DNA of 64,000 bases from SAR86 cluster bacterium SAR86B (GCA_905181955.1 CAJJAC010000001.1:62001-126000), one strand, 5' to 3'; shown: positions 16,677 through 25,868, numbered from the stretch's first letter. The notes: a model not told the origin generated them from the sequence alone. Translations and numbers: made by a program.

Positions 16677-16677
16677 A

Positions 16678-18783
16678 ATGTTTTTATCTAAAAATAATTC
16701 CCTTTTATTTCTTTTAATCCTAATAGCGAGTTGCACTATGAGTGAAGATAACAAATTAATACCACCTTCTCCTGAAAAGATTCCATATGTAATGGAAGCA
16801 CATGGTGATACTAGAATAGATAATTACTATTGGTTAAGAGACGATACAAGGTCTGATCCTAAAGTCTTAGATTACTTGAAGCTAGAGAATGAATATGCAG
16901 ACAAATGGTTTAAAGAAAGAACTGATTATAAAACTCAGATTCTAGATGAGCTTATTAGTAGAGTTGTTTCAAGTGAGACCTCTTTTAAAGTTAAAAAAGG
17001 TGATTATTTATATTTCGATGAAATTACAAGCGCAGATCAGTTGCCAAAGTATTATCGATCTAAGGATGGAGTAAAAGAGTTAATAATAAATCCTAATGAG
17101 AAGCTTAGCACTCAAGAATATTATTCTATTAATTCAATAGTGCCATCATCAGATAATTCACTCATAGCTTTTAATGATGACGATAATGGTAGACGAGAAT
17201 TTACGATAAAAATTTTAAATTCAGATTATGAGTTGCTTGATGATGAAATTAGTAAGACTAGTTATGGAATATTTTGGTCAAGTGATAATAGATTTATTAT
17301 TTATCTTAAAAAAGATCCTATTACCTTAATCGCAAATCAGGTCTATGTTCATGAGGTTGGTACGACTCAGGATGAAGATATTCTTATATACAAAGAAGAT
17401 GATCCGGAATTTAATATAAATTTAGGTCAATCTAGAACAGATAAGTATATTTATATCGATACAGCAAAGACAAACTCGAATGAAATTAGATTAATTGATT
17501 CAGCAAACCCAAAAGCTGAACCAAAGATAGCTATTGATCGAGGTGAGGATCATTTATATACACTTGAACACGCCAATGATGGTAGTTTTTATGTCAGATC
17601 TAATTTAAATGCACCAAATTACAAAATTTATAAAGCAGTTAATATAGATAGTTTAAATGAGTCTCTTGATGAAATCGCTGCTCACAATCCTGATGTTTTT
17701 ATTTCAGATCATATAATTTTTGATGACTATCTAATTTTAGAAATAAGAGAGAATGGCTTGCCTGGTATTCAAAAAATTAAATTATCAGACAAAACATCTA
17801 CAACCTTAGCTTTTAACGACGAGTCCTATTATGTCTCTCTTAGTTATAATTATGATTCTAGAGATTCAGATTTCTATTACAGCTATTCAAGCCCTACTCA
17901 ACCAGTAACAATTTATTCTCAAGATTTAGAGAATGCTGAAACTAAAAATCTATGGCAAAAAGAGATTACTAATTTTAATCCAGAAAAATATACTACATCC
18001 AGACAATTCATTACAGCAAGAGACGGAGTGTCAGTTCCTGTAACAATTACTCATTTAAAAGACATAAATCTTGAATCAGCTCCCATTCTTTTTTATGGCT
18101 ATGGCTCTTATGGATATACAACTGAGTCTTATTTTAGAAGTTCAATCATTCCATTATTAGAAAGAAATTTTATCCATGTGCTAGTTAATATCAGAGGTGG
18201 TGGTGAGATGGGAAAATATTGGTATGAACAAGGCAGAATGCTCAACAAGCTAAACACTTTTTATGATTTTAATGATGCTGTTAAAAGTATATTAAATATG
18301 GGTATTGGAAATAAGGATAAAGTTTTTGCACAAGGTGGTAGCGCTGGCGGCCTTCTAATGGGCGCCATTATCAATTTTGAACCTGAGCTATACACTGGCA
18401 TATTAAATGGTGTTCCTTTTGTAGACGTCCTTACAACCATGTCTGATGCAAGCATACCCTTAACAACTTTTGAATGGGATGAGTGGGGAAATCCAGAAAA
18501 TAAGGATGAGTATATGTATATGAAGCAATATTCACCATATGACAATATTGCACCTTTAAATTATCCAGCTGTTTTAGTCACATCTAGTCTTTTTGATTCT
18601 CAGGTTCAATATTATGAACCTGCAAAGTACACTCCTAAGTTAAGAGAATACTCAACTTCAGGTAATCCAGTTCTTATGAAAATGAATTTAATAGGTGGTC
18701 ATGGTGGTAAAAGTGGCAGATTGAACCAAATGGAAGAGACAGCTGAGGAATATGGATTTTTACTAAATCTTCTTCAGGAATAA
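16678..18783 (+). CDS. ptrB: Oligopeptidase B-like S9A serine peptidase, predicted lipoprotein
   Basis: 701 residues from the ATG at 16678, which starts a lipoprotein signal (LLFLLILIASC); the reading frame is open further upstream but that would bury the signal. The seven-blade propeller region (about 40-420) is followed by an alpha/beta-hydrolase domain. The catalytic triad is Ser555 in GGSAGG, Asp640 in SSLFDSQVQ and His675 in GGHGGKSGR. S9A oligopeptidases cleave short peptides, oligopeptidase B after basic residues. E. coli PtrB is cytosolic, so membrane anchoring here is noteworthy. It follows the methyltransferase-like gene directly. Confidence 0.82.
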   Translation: MFLSKNNSLLFLLILIASCTMSEDNKLIPPSPEKIPYVMEAHGDTRIDNYYWLRDDTRSDPKVLDYLKLENEYADKWFKERTDYKTQILDELISRVVSSETSFKVKKGDYLYFDEITSADQLPKYYRSKDGVKELIINPNEKLSTQEYYSINSIVPSSDNSLIAFNDDDNGRREFTIKILNSDYELLDDEISKTSYGIFWSSDNRFIIYLKKDPITLIANQVYVHEVGTTQDEDILIYKEDDPEFNINLGQSRTDKYIYIDTAKTNSNEIRLIDSANPKAEPKIAIDRGEDHLYTLEHANDGSFYVRSNLNAPNYKIYKAVNIDSLNESLDEIAAHNPDVFISDHIIFDDYLILEIRENGLPGIQKIKLSDKTSTTLAFNDESYYVSLSYNYDSRDSDFYYSYSSPTQPVTIYSQDLENAETKNLWQKEITNFNPEKYTTSRQFITARDGVSVPVTITHLKDINLESAPILFYGYGSYGYTTESYFRSSIIPLLERNFIHVLVNIRGGGEMGKYWYEQGRMLNKLNTFYDFNDAVKSILNMGIGNKDKVFAQGGSAGGLLMGAIINFEPELYTGILNGVPFVDVLTTMSDASIPLTTFEWDEWGNPENKDEYMYMKQYSPYDNIAPLNYPAVLVTSSLFDSQVQYYEPAKYTPKLREYSTSGNPVLMKMNLIGGHGGKSGRLNQMEETAEEYGFLLNLLQE

Positions 18784-18784
18784 A

Positions 18785-18952
18785 TTAATTACTTTTAAAG
18801 TCCCTTGCTTTAAAAAATTGATTTTTAGGCTGCCAAAGCTCTATAGAATATCCTTTCTTAGAGACATCATCTGAATAGCCTATAAAATAGATTGGTCTCC
18901 CCTTAGTATCCTTCTTAGTATCTCCATATAACCATGATTTCTTTTTAGTCAT
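18785..18952 (-). CDS. Small hypothetical protein (55 aa) coupled to the DUF2237 gene
   Basis: An ORF reading MTKKKSWLYGDTKKD... to ...FFKARDFKSN. It starts 3 bases after the DUF2237 stop (TAA-TAT-ATG) on the same strand and fills the gap up to the end of ptrB exactly. It is basic and aromatic-rich, with no signal or membrane segment and no family I recognise. Tight spacing and a coding-like composition support it being real. Confidence 0.55.
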   Translation of the reverse strand: MTKKKSWLYGDTKKDTKGRPIYFIGYSDDVSKKGYSIELWQPKNQFFKARDFKSN

Positions 18953-18955
18953 ATA

Positions 18956-19324
18956 TTAATTTAAATCTACTGAATATTTTTTAAGAACTTCTATATCTAT
19001 TATTGTGGCTGCTTTTTTATGAGTCCGTTTTAAATAAACCTTTGGTGCAAAACCATGCTCATAAGCCTCCTTCCATCTTTCTGCACATAGACACCAAGAA
19101 TCACCCTCTTTTAAGCCAGGAAAATTAAATTCTGGCCTTGGAGTAGATAAATCATTGCCTCTTGCTTTAGAAAAGCTTAGAAATTCAGTTGTTATTAAGG
19201 AGCAGACAATATGTAGACCCATATCTAATTTACCTGTACGACAAAAACCATCTCTAAAAAAACCAGTTATTGGATTAGAGCAACATTCTTCAATTGGCTC
19301 ATCAAATATATTTGTTTGATTCAT
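18956..19324 (-). CDS. DUF2237 family protein
   Basis: 122 residues matching the DUF2237 pattern throughout: CCSNPITGFFRDGFCRTG at 14-31, GLHIVCSLITTEFLSFSKARGNDLSTPRPEF in the middle, then FPGLKEGDSWCLCAERWKEA and FAPKVYLKRTH. The invariant cysteines (C14, C15, C28, C41, C78, C80) hint at metal or redox chemistry, but the family has no established function. It is co-directional with the 55-aa gene behind it and divergent from the two small plus-strand genes at 19.4 kb. Confidence 0.85.
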   Translation of the reverse strand: MNQTNIFDEPIEECCSNPITGFFRDGFCRTGKLDMGLHIVCSLITTEFLSFSKARGNDLSTPRPEFNFPGLKEGDSWCLCAERWKEAYEHGFAPKVYLKRTHKKAATIIDIEVLKKYSVDLN

Positions 19325-19398
19325 AACGATTATTTAAATTAGAGATAACATCTGCATAATATATGCTAACTTATAAACATAAGTATAGAATATTTCTA

Positions 19399-19668
19399 AT
19401 GATTACTGACATTTCGATAATAAAAGAACTCTTACCTAAGCTTGAATTAAAAAATACTTTTAATACAACCCCTGAGTATTTAAATTACATCAGCAACTCT
19501 ATAGATAAGGTCATAGTTCAAGCAGAGGATTTACTGTTAACAGGTCACTCTAATTTGAGCTCAATATATAAAATTAAAACCATATTTGATAGCAAGCCCC
19601 TTGATTTAAATGACATAAAAGAAATAGAACGACAGGCTAATAATATTAGAGTTTTTACTCAAAACTAA
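19399..19668 (+). CDS. Small hypothetical helical protein
   Basis: 89 residues from ATG 19399 (MITDISIIKELLPKLEL); an upstream in-frame ATG at 19363 would add 12 residues, and neither has a clear ribosome site. Predominantly helical and polar, with no recognisable domain, signal or membrane segment. Its TAA overlaps the next gene's ATG by one base, so the pair is probably translated together. Confidence 0.45.
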   Translation: MITDISIIKELLPKLELKNTFNTTPEYLNYISNSIDKVIVQAEDLLLTGHSNLSSIYKIKTIFDSKPLDLNDIKEIERQANNIRVFTQN

Positions 19669-19862
19669 TGGCTGCAAATAAAAATATTAGGGACTTATTT
19701 AGTGATGGTTGGAATAAGTTATTCGGTAAAGATGAGGAAAAGAGTAAATTAAGAACACAAAGTCTATATAGAGCTCAAAAAGGTATATTAAACGTTGGGA
19801 CACCTCACGACTGGGAAGATTATAAAAAATATAAAGCTGAAGAAGACAAAGATAAAACGTAA
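19668..19862 (+). CDS. Small hypothetical charged protein
   Basis: 64 residues, lysine- and acid-rich (IRDLFSDGWNKLFGKDEEK... ending AEEDKDKT), overlapping the preceding stop in TAATG. It contains HDWEDYKKYK near the C-terminus. No family recognised; coupling to the upstream small gene is the main support. It converges with the dehydrogenase gene 6 bases away. Confidence 0.45.
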   Translation: MAANKNIRDLFSDGWNKLFGKDEEKSKLRTQSLYRAQKGILNVGTPHDWEDYKKYKAEEDKDKT

Positions 19863-19868
19863 GTTATA

Positions 19869-20735
19869 TTAATTTGTTTCTAGTGTTTTTATTAAGCTAG
19901 AAGTATCTTGATTGCCTCCACCCTTCTCGCTAAGAACAATATATTCATCAAGAATACTCCGGACAGTTTCCAAAGACACGCCATTATTATTAGCTTGATT
20001 AATAGCAATTTTTAAATCTTTAATCATTAGATCTACTCCAAATCCAAAATCAAATTCTCCTTTAACCATAGTATGAAATCTATTATCTAGTTGCCAAGAT
20101 TGAGCAGCTCCTGATGATATTGCATTAAAGACTTTAATTAGATCTAATCCTTCTTGGGCTTTAGCAAAATTAATTGCTTCCGATAAAGACTTTATAACTC
20201 CAGTTATACAGATTTGGTTAATCATTTTTGTTAATTGACCTGAACCAGAGAGGCCTATATATTCAATTACCTTCGAATAATGAGTGATTATTGGTATTAT
20301 TTGTTGCAAATTAGGGTCATCACCACCAACCATAATAGATAACTGACCATTTATAGCTCCAAGCTCTCCACCTGAAACAGGTGAGTCGTAAAATGAGATA
20401 CTCTTTGACTTGTATAGACTATAAATCTCCCTAACAAGCTCTACTGATGTTGTAGAGTGGTCAATAATAAAACCACCAGGATTAATCTTATTTACTAAAT
20501 CATCATCAGTTAAAATATTTAATATAGATTTATCATCTTTTAGACAGGTAATAACTATATCTATTTCATTAGGTAGGTCTGCAAGAGTCTCGCTGTGTGG
20601 TTTGTTAAATTTAGTGGTCCATAGCTGAGATTTTTTAACAGATCGATTGAATACCGTAACATCGCAACCAGCGGTAGCTAAATGACCTGCCATCGGATAA
20701 CCCATTCTACCAAGACCTATAAAAACTATTTTCAT
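19869..20735 (-). CDS. 3-hydroxyisobutyrate dehydrogenase family oxidoreductase
   Basis: 288 residues. An N-terminal Rossmann domain begins IVFIGLGRMGYPMAGHL, followed by the family substrate motif DSPVSGGELGA and the catalytic lysine region GSGQLTKMINQ, then the helical C-terminal domain with LMIKDLKIAI. The family reduces or oxidises short beta-hydroxyacids (3-hydroxyisobutyrate, tartronate semialdehyde, gamma-hydroxybutyrate) with NAD(P)H. Specificity is not decidable here, and no valine or glyoxylate pathway genes are adjacent. It is divergent from the yerC-his operon with a 92-bp shared intergenic region. Confidence 0.85.
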   Translation of the reverse strand: MKIVFIGLGRMGYPMAGHLATAGCDVTVFNRSVKKSQLWTTKFNKPHSETLADLPNEIDIVITCLKDDKSILNILTDDDLVNKINPGGFIIDHSTTSVELVREIYSLYKSKSISFYDSPVSGGELGAINGQLSIMVGGDDPNLQQIIPIITHYSKVIEYIGLSGSGQLTKMINQICITGVIKSLSEAINFAKAQEGLDLIKVFNAISSGAAQSWQLDNRFHTMVKGEFDFGFGVDLMIKDLKIAINQANNNGVSLETVRSILDEYIVLSEKGGGNQDTSSLIKTLETN

Positions 20736-20790
20736 AATGATTTATTTTTAGTAATTTTATACTTTTTATCTATATATAACTATTATTTTT

Positions 20791-20820
20791 ATGTTATGGT
20801 GTGACAGCACACTAATACAT
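20791..20820. promoter_or_regulatory. Candidate operator dyad upstream of yerC-his
   Basis: Within these 30 bases the core is TGGTGTG-ACAG-CACACTA (20797-20814): GTGTG and CACAC are perfect inverted arms around a 4-base spacer, and outer arms ATGT/ACAT extend the symmetry. It ends 7 bases before the yerC ATG, where a repressor would block initiation. TrpR-family proteins bind dyads, so autoregulation by YerC is a reasonable guess. Confidence 0.4.
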
Positions 20821-20827
20821 TAAAACA

Positions 20828-21106
20828 ATGAAAAATATAAATTTGAATAAAGCTATTCTTACATTACAAAAAGAACAAGAAGTAAAAGATTTTTTAACAG
20901 ACCTCTGCACACCTTCTGAGATAAAAGCCCTGAATGAGAGATGGAATGTTGCACAACTATTGTATAAAGAGCAGCTCCCATATAGAGATATAGCTGAAAA
21001 GCTTAAAACAAGCACCACAACTGTAACTAGGGTTGCTAGATTCCTAACTAATGAGCCTTACCAAGGGTATAAAAGAATTCTAAAAAGGGTTTATAGTGAA
21101 AAGTAG
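20828..21106 (+). CDS. yerC: TrpR-like YerC/YecD-family regulator
   Basis: 92 residues of the TrpR-like YerC/YecD family: LTDLCTPSEIKALNERWNVAQLL in the first half and a helix-turn-helix around residues 55-75 (YRDIAEKLKTSTTTVTRVARFL), ending with YKRILKRVY. It is the first gene of the histidine operon, and the hisG start lies 11 bases inside its 3' end. I recall TrpR-family YerC proteins being reported as histidine regulators (HisR) in Gram-positive bacteria. The position here suggests the same job, with histidine or its charged state as effector. E. coli has no such regulator at his. Confidence 0.8.
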   Translation: MKNINLNKAILTLQKEQEVKDFLTDLCTPSEIKALNERWNVAQLLYKEQLPYRDIAEKLKTSTTTVTRVARFLTNEPYQGYKRILKRVYSEK

Positions 21107-21962
21107 ATTAACTATAGCAATACAGGGCAAGGGCCGACTATCCAAAGAAAGTGTTAATCTTTTAAACAAATCTGGTATTTCATTTTCTGTAAATAATGGG
21201 AATCTTTTAGCTAAGGCTAAAAATTTTCCAATTGATATTTTATTTGTACGTGATGATGATATTCCATCGCTTGTAAACAATGGTATAGCTGATATAGGTA
21301 TTGTTGGTGACAATGTCTTGATTGAGAAAATAATAGAATTAAAAAATTCCAACATTAAAAAAGTTCTTGATCTCGGTTTTTCTAGATGCAAATTATCATT
21401 TGCTGCCCCTGCTGTTAAGAATATTAGTTCATTAAAAAATAAGATAATTGCAACATCCTATCCAAACATTGTTAGAAAATACTTAATAGAAAATAATATT
21501 ACTGCAAAGGTGGTTAATTTTAATGGTTCGGTCGAGCTGACGCCTTATATAGGTATAGCCGATTGTATATGTGACCTAGTTTCTTCCGGCGCAACCTTGG
21601 AAGCAAATAATCTTGTTGAGTTTAAGGAGTTATTAAAATCTCAGGCAGTTTTAATTATAAATAATGATATAAATAATAAAAAAATGTTATATGTTGAAAA
21701 GTTAATCAAAAGAATTCAAGGAGTGGTTAATGCAAATGAAAGTAAGTATGTAATGCTAAATGCAGACTCTTCTGACGTTAAGGCCATATGTAAGCTTCTT
21801 CCTGGATCTGAATCACCAACATTAATACCATTAGAAGACACCAATAAAGTTGCAATACACGCCTTATGTCAGGAACCAGTTTTTTGGGAAACTATGGAAA
21901 AACTTAAAGCGAAAGGTGCTTCATCAATACTTGTAATGCCTGTAGAAAAAATTCTTAACTAA
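21096..21962 (+). CDS. hisG: ATP phosphoribosyltransferase, long form
   Basis: First enzyme of histidine synthesis, joining ATP and PRPP. 288 residues: the catalytic bilobal domain (MKSRLTIAIQGKGRLS; GIADIGIVGDNVL; ISSGATL-type segment CDLVSSGATLEAN) followed by the C-terminal regulatory domain from about 215 (AICKLLPGSESPTLIPL ... ILVMPVEKIL). It is therefore the long, histidine-feedback-regulated form that needs no HisZ. The start is GTG at 21096, overlapping yerC by 11 bases. Confidence 0.95.
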   Translation: MKSRLTIAIQGKGRLSKESVNLLNKSGISFSVNNGNLLAKAKNFPIDILFVRDDDIPSLVNNGIADIGIVGDNVLIEKIIELKNSNIKKVLDLGFSRCKLSFAAPAVKNISSLKNKIIATSYPNIVRKYLIENNITAKVVNFNGSVELTPYIGIADCICDLVSSGATLEANNLVEFKELLKSQAVLIINNDINNKKMLYVEKLIKRIQGVVNANESKYVMLNADSSDVKAICKLLPGSESPTLIPLEDTNKVAIHALCQEPVFWETMEKLKAKGASSILVMPVEKILN

Positions 21963-21972
21963 TTTAAAAAAA

Positions 21973-23805
21973 ATGTTAAATAATATTGGGATAACTCAAA
22001 AAGAAAATAGTGATTTATTGATGTTTAGAGACTTGGTTATCACGAATGGAGATCAAGGCATAAATGAAATTAATAGGAATCTTGGTTTGCCTGAGCTTAA
22101 AAAGTTTAAAGTATCTAGTTTAGATATTAAAAAATCTGAATTACAGGTAGATGATGATCTAAAGTCTGCAATCTTAATCTCAAGGGCCAATATAAGTAAA
22201 ATACATCAAGATCAAAGATTGAGATTAGATTCAAAACAAATAGAAACAACAAAAGGTATAACAGTATGGAGTGAATTTAGGCCTATAGAAAAAGTTGGCT
22301 TATACATACCTGGTGGTACAGCTCCATTATTCTCAGCATTATTAATGCAAGCCATACCTGCATTGATAGCCGGATGTAAGGATATAGTTATATGCACTCC
22401 ACCTAATGAGGCGGGAAAAGTTGATCCTACCTTGTTATGGATTGCTAAACTTCTCAAAATTACAAATATATATAAAGTTGGGGGTTCGCAAGCAATATTT
22501 GCTATGACTTACGGAACAAAATCCATCCCAAAAGTTGATAAATTATTTGGTCCTGGAAATAAATTTGTAACAAGAGCTAAACAGCTAGTATCAGATGTTG
22601 TGGCAATAGATATGCCTGCTGGACCTAGTGAGGTATTTGTTGCATCAAACAATATAAATAATTCTGAATTAATTGCAGCAGATTTACTTTCCCAGCTAGA
22701 GCATGGAAAAGATTCAAAAGCTGTACTGTGCTCATCAAGTAATGAATTAATTGATTTTGTTAAGAAAGATATAGCTCATCAAGTTAATTCATTAAGTAGA
22801 TTAAGCATACTTAAGGAAAGTATAAAAAATATTTCATATATATATGCAAAGGATACAGACAAAATGATTAGCGTTATAAATGAATCAGCGCCTGAGCATT
22901 TGATATTGATGGATGATAGTTATGTAAATATGATTCCTTATATAAATAATGCAGGATCTATATTTTGTGGAGCTTTATGCCCTGAATCTTTTGGTGATTA
23001 TGCATCTGGTTCAAATCACACCCTTCCCACCTCTGGTTACGCAAAGATATATTCAGGATTAGGTGTAAAAGATTTTGGAAAAATTATCTCATTTCAAACA
23101 GCTACGGTTGAAGGATATAAGAACCTGTCTCCAGTTGTAGAATTAATGGCAGCAGCTGAACATTTAGATGCACATATCAATGCCGTAACCATTCGTAGAA
23201 ATTTAGTAACACACACAGATGAATATGCACCTCGCACTAGCTTTATTAGCAGAAAATCAAATGAAACAAATATATTGATCAATCTTAATGTTGATGGATC
23301 TGGTACTAATGTAATAAATACTGGTATTGATTATTTTGATCATATGCTTGAACAATTTTCCAAACACGGACAATTTGATTTAAATATTGAGTGTATCGGT
23401 GATCTTGCTATAGATGAACACCACTCAATTGAAGATATTGCTATTGCTTTAGGCAGTGCTTTTAAAAAAGCTATTGGTGATAGAGCTAATATAGAAAGGT
23501 ATAGCTCTAATGAACTTCTTGTTATGGATGAAACAGAGTCAATTGTATCAATAGATATGTGCACGAGAGCATTTTTAAAATTTAAAACCTCTCCATTAAG
23601 AGAATATGTTGGAGATATGCCAACAGAGATGTTCGAGCACTTCTTTGTATCTTTTATTAATACATTAGGTTTTACATGCCATATTAAAACAGAAGGACAA
23701 AATTCTCATCATATTATTGAGTGTACATTCAAGGCTTTTGCTAGAGCTTTTTCAAAAGCTTTAGAAGTTACTAATAAGGATAATACAACTAAGGGATTCT
23801 TATGA
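21973..23805 (+). CDS. hisD-hisB: Histidinol dehydrogenase-imidazoleglycerol-phosphate dehydratase fusion (HisD-HisB)
   Basis: One uninterrupted 610-codon frame encodes two enzymes. Residues 1 to about 412 are HisD: GPGNKFVTRAKQ, zinc ligands in LSQLEHGKDS, the catalytic ESAPEHL, FGDYASGSNHTLPTSGYA and EHLDAH. After a short linker, residues about 418-610 are the IGPD part of HisB: RKSNETN, DYFDHMLEQFSKHG, DEHHSIEDIAIALG, EHFFVSF, NSHHIIE and the tail KGFL, with all manganese-binding histidine motifs. HisB in E. coli is instead fused to a phosphatase, and hisC normally sits between hisD and hisB; both are absent here. The fusion may have arisen as hisC was lost. Confidence 0.93.
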   Translation: MLNNIGITQKENSDLLMFRDLVITNGDQGINEINRNLGLPELKKFKVSSLDIKKSELQVDDDLKSAILISRANISKIHQDQRLRLDSKQIETTKGITVWSEFRPIEKVGLYIPGGTAPLFSALLMQAIPALIAGCKDIVICTPPNEAGKVDPTLLWIAKLLKITNIYKVGGSQAIFAMTYGTKSIPKVDKLFGPGNKFVTRAKQLVSDVVAIDMPAGPSEVFVASNNINNSELIAADLLSQLEHGKDSKAVLCSSSNELIDFVKKDIAHQVNSLSRLSILKESIKNISYIYAKDTDKMISVINESAPEHLILMDDSYVNMIPYINNAGSIFCGALCPESFGDYASGSNHTLPTSGYAKIYSGLGVKDFGKIISFQTATVEGYKNLSPVVELMAAAEHLDAHINAVTIRRNLVTHTDEYAPRTSFISRKSNETNILINLNVDGSGTNVINTGIDYFDHMLEQFSKHGQFDLNIECIGDLAIDEHHSIEDIAIALGSAFKKAIGDRANIERYSSNELLVMDETESIVSIDMCTRAFLKFKTSPLREYVGDMPTEMFEHFFVSFINTLGFTCHIKTEGQNSHHIIECTFKAFARAFSKALEVTNKDNTTKGFL

Positions 23806-24380
23806 AGATAGGCATATTAGATTGTGGTGGCGCAAATCTTAATTCTATTTACTACTCACTTATGAGGCTTGGAGTTGACTCGTTAATTTCAACAGATAAA
23901 AATGAATTAGATCTAATGGATGGAATAATTATTCCTGGTGTTGGCTCTGCTGGTAATGTAATGAAAAATTTAAAGGATAAAAATCTAATTAGTTACATTA
24001 AAAATACAAAAAAACAGGTACTGGGGATTTGTATTGGTATGCAAATATTATATGAATATTCTGAAGAGGATAATACAAATTGCTTGGGAATTATTAAGGG
24101 TAAAATTAAAAAATTCAAACCATCGCAAGCCTTACCAGTACCTCAAATGGGATGGAATAATGTAATTGATCAGAATAACAAAGCTACTGATCACTATTAT
24201 TTTGCTAATAGCTATTACGCACCTGTGTCTGAATATACTGTTGCTACCTCATCATATATTAATGATTTTACGTCGATTTTAAAAAAAGATAATTTCTTAG
24301 GTTGTCAGTTTCATCCAGAAAAATCATCTTATACAGGTGCTAAGTTTTTAGAATATTTCATGAGCACAATATGCAAATAA
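23802..24380 (+). CDS. hisH: Imidazole glycerol phosphate synthase, glutaminase subunit
   Basis: 192-residue class I glutamine amidotransferase that supplies ammonia to HisF. The nucleophile is Cys77 in GICIGMQILYE; His171 and Glu173 lie in GCQFHPEKS; the oxyanion segment is PGVGSAGNVM. The ATG overlaps the hisD-hisB stop as ATGA, and the 3' end overlaps hisA by ten bases. Confidence 0.95.
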   Translation: MKIGILDCGGANLNSIYYSLMRLGVDSLISTDKNELDLMDGIIIPGVGSAGNVMKNLKDKNLISYIKNTKKQVLGICIGMQILYEYSEEDNTNCLGIIKGKIKKFKPSQALPVPQMGWNNVIDQNNKATDHYYFANSYYAPVSEYTVATSSYINDFTSILKKDNFLGCQFHPEKSSYTGAKFLEYFMSTICK

Positions 24381-25096
24381 TACCAGCAATAGATTTACTA
24401 GATTCTAAATGCGTACGTTTAGTTAAAGGAGATTTTGATCAAGTAACTATCTATAATAATAATCCTTTAGATCAAATCAAATTGTTTGAAGATCATGGTA
24501 TAAAAAAAGTACATATTGTTGATCTAGATGCCGCTAAATCTGGTTTAAGCACCTCTAATACAAAGTTAATCAAAAATATTGCATCTTCAACTAATATAGA
24601 AATTCAAGTTGGCGGCGGCATAAGATCAATTGATAAAGCTAATGAATTCTATGATATTGGAGTTTCCAAGATAATTATTGGAACGGCTGGAATTGAATCG
24701 GCAGAATTTTTAACTAATTTACTGACTAAATTCAACTCTGAGTTTGTAATAGCTGGACTTGATTTTAATGTAAAAAATAAAATTCCCTATTTAGCTATAA
24801 ATGGGTGGACTAAATCAACATCTATAAATCTATATACTTTTCTAGAAAGTTTGCCTGAAATAAAAAATATATTAGCTACAGATATAAGTGTTGATGGAAC
24901 TATGGAAGGTCCTAATATTTTTATATATAAGGAAATTTTAGACAGATTTCCTGATATAAATTTAATTGGTTCAGGTGGTGTTAGTTGTATCAAGGATATA
25001 AATAACCTAAAACAAATAGGCTTAAATGAGTGCGTTGTAGGCAAGGCTTACTATGAAGGTAAAATTAAAATGCATGAAATGATTTATGTTAACTAA
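24371..25096 (+). CDS. hisA: ProFAR isomerase (HisA)
   Basis: 241-residue TIM barrel catalysing the Amadori isomerisation of ProFAR. Typical motifs are [46 protein letters not shown] and LIGSGGVSC. The catalytic Asp is in the AIDL motif. Overlaps both neighbours (10 bases with hisH, 11 with hisF). Confidence 0.95.
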   Translation: MQIIPAIDLLDSKCVRLVKGDFDQVTIYNNNPLDQIKLFEDHGIKKVHIVDLDAAKSGLSTSNTKLIKNIASSTNIEIQVGGGIRSIDKANEFYDIGVSKIIIGTAGIESAEFLTNLLTKFNSEFVIAGLDFNVKNKIPYLAINGWTKSTSINLYTFLESLPEIKNILATDISVDGTMEGPNIFIYKEILDRFPDINLIGSGGVSCIKDINNLKQIGLNECVVGKAYYEGKIKMHEMIYVN

Positions 25097-25868
25097 AAGA
25101 ATTATTCCCTGCCTTGACGTTAAAGATGGTGTTGTAGTTAAAGGCATTCAATTTAAAAATCATATTAATTTAGGCTCTATAGTTCAAATGGCAAAAAGAT
25201 ATGACCGAGAAGGTGCTGATGAGTTAGTCTTTTACGATATTTCTGCAAGCGCTAAAGGTGAAGTTGTATCAGAAGATTGGGTAAATAAGATTGCTAAAGA
25301 GATAAGCATTCCTTTTTGTGTTGCTGGTGGTATCAAGACTCTTAATGAAGCAAAAAAAATTCTAAATGCTGGTGCAGACAAAATATCTATAAACTCCCCC
25401 GCTCTAGAAAATCCATCACTTATAAGCCAATTAGCAAATGAGTTTGGAAGCCAGTGTGTCGTTGTTGGTATAGATAGTAAATTAGTTAATGGTGAATATA
25501 TTGTTTGTGGGAAAACAGGTGATATCAATACCCTCTATAAATCAAAATATAAAACTAAAGATTGGGTAAAAATTGTAGAAGATCAAGGTGCTGGAGAAAT
25601 TGTATTGAATTGCATGGATCAAGACGGAGTAAGAAATGGTTATGATATTTTACAATTATCTTTAATAAGTGACTTAGTCAATATACCTCTAATAGCATCA
25701 GGTGGAGCAGGATCTGTTGAGAGCTTTAAAGAGTTATTTTCTCATACTAATATACATGGAGCATTAGCAGCTTCAGTTTTTCATAAAAAAGAAATATTTA
25801 TACCTGATTTAAAAGAATATCTATTTATAAATAAAATTAATATAAGGAAACATAATGGATACACCTGA
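25086..25868 (+). CDS. hisF: Imidazole glycerol phosphate synthase, cyclase subunit
   Basis: 260-residue TIM barrel that forms the imidazole ring using ammonia from HisH. Asp11 lies in [14 protein letters not shown]; further motifs are [53 protein letters not shown] and [12 protein letters not shown] paralogue of the upstream HisA. Overlaps hisIE by 14 bases. Confidence 0.96.
   Translation: MLTKRIIPCLDVKDGVVVKGIQFKNHINLGSIVQMAKRYDREGADELVFYDISASAKGEVVSEDWVNKIAKEISIPFCVAGGIKTLNEAKKILNAGADKISINSPALENPSLISQLANEFGSQCVVVGIDSKLVNGEYIVCGKTGDINTLYKSKYKTKDWVKIVEDQGAGEIVLNCMDQDGVRNGYDILQLSLISDLVNIPLIASGGAGSVESFKELFSHTNIHGALAASVFHKKEIFIPDLKEYLFINKINIRKHNGYT

Noticed and set aside
21973-22000. Truncated HisD N-terminus
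   Set aside because: The N-terminus is about 15 residues shorter than E. coli HisD, but substrate and NAD regions are all present, so it is not a broken gene.
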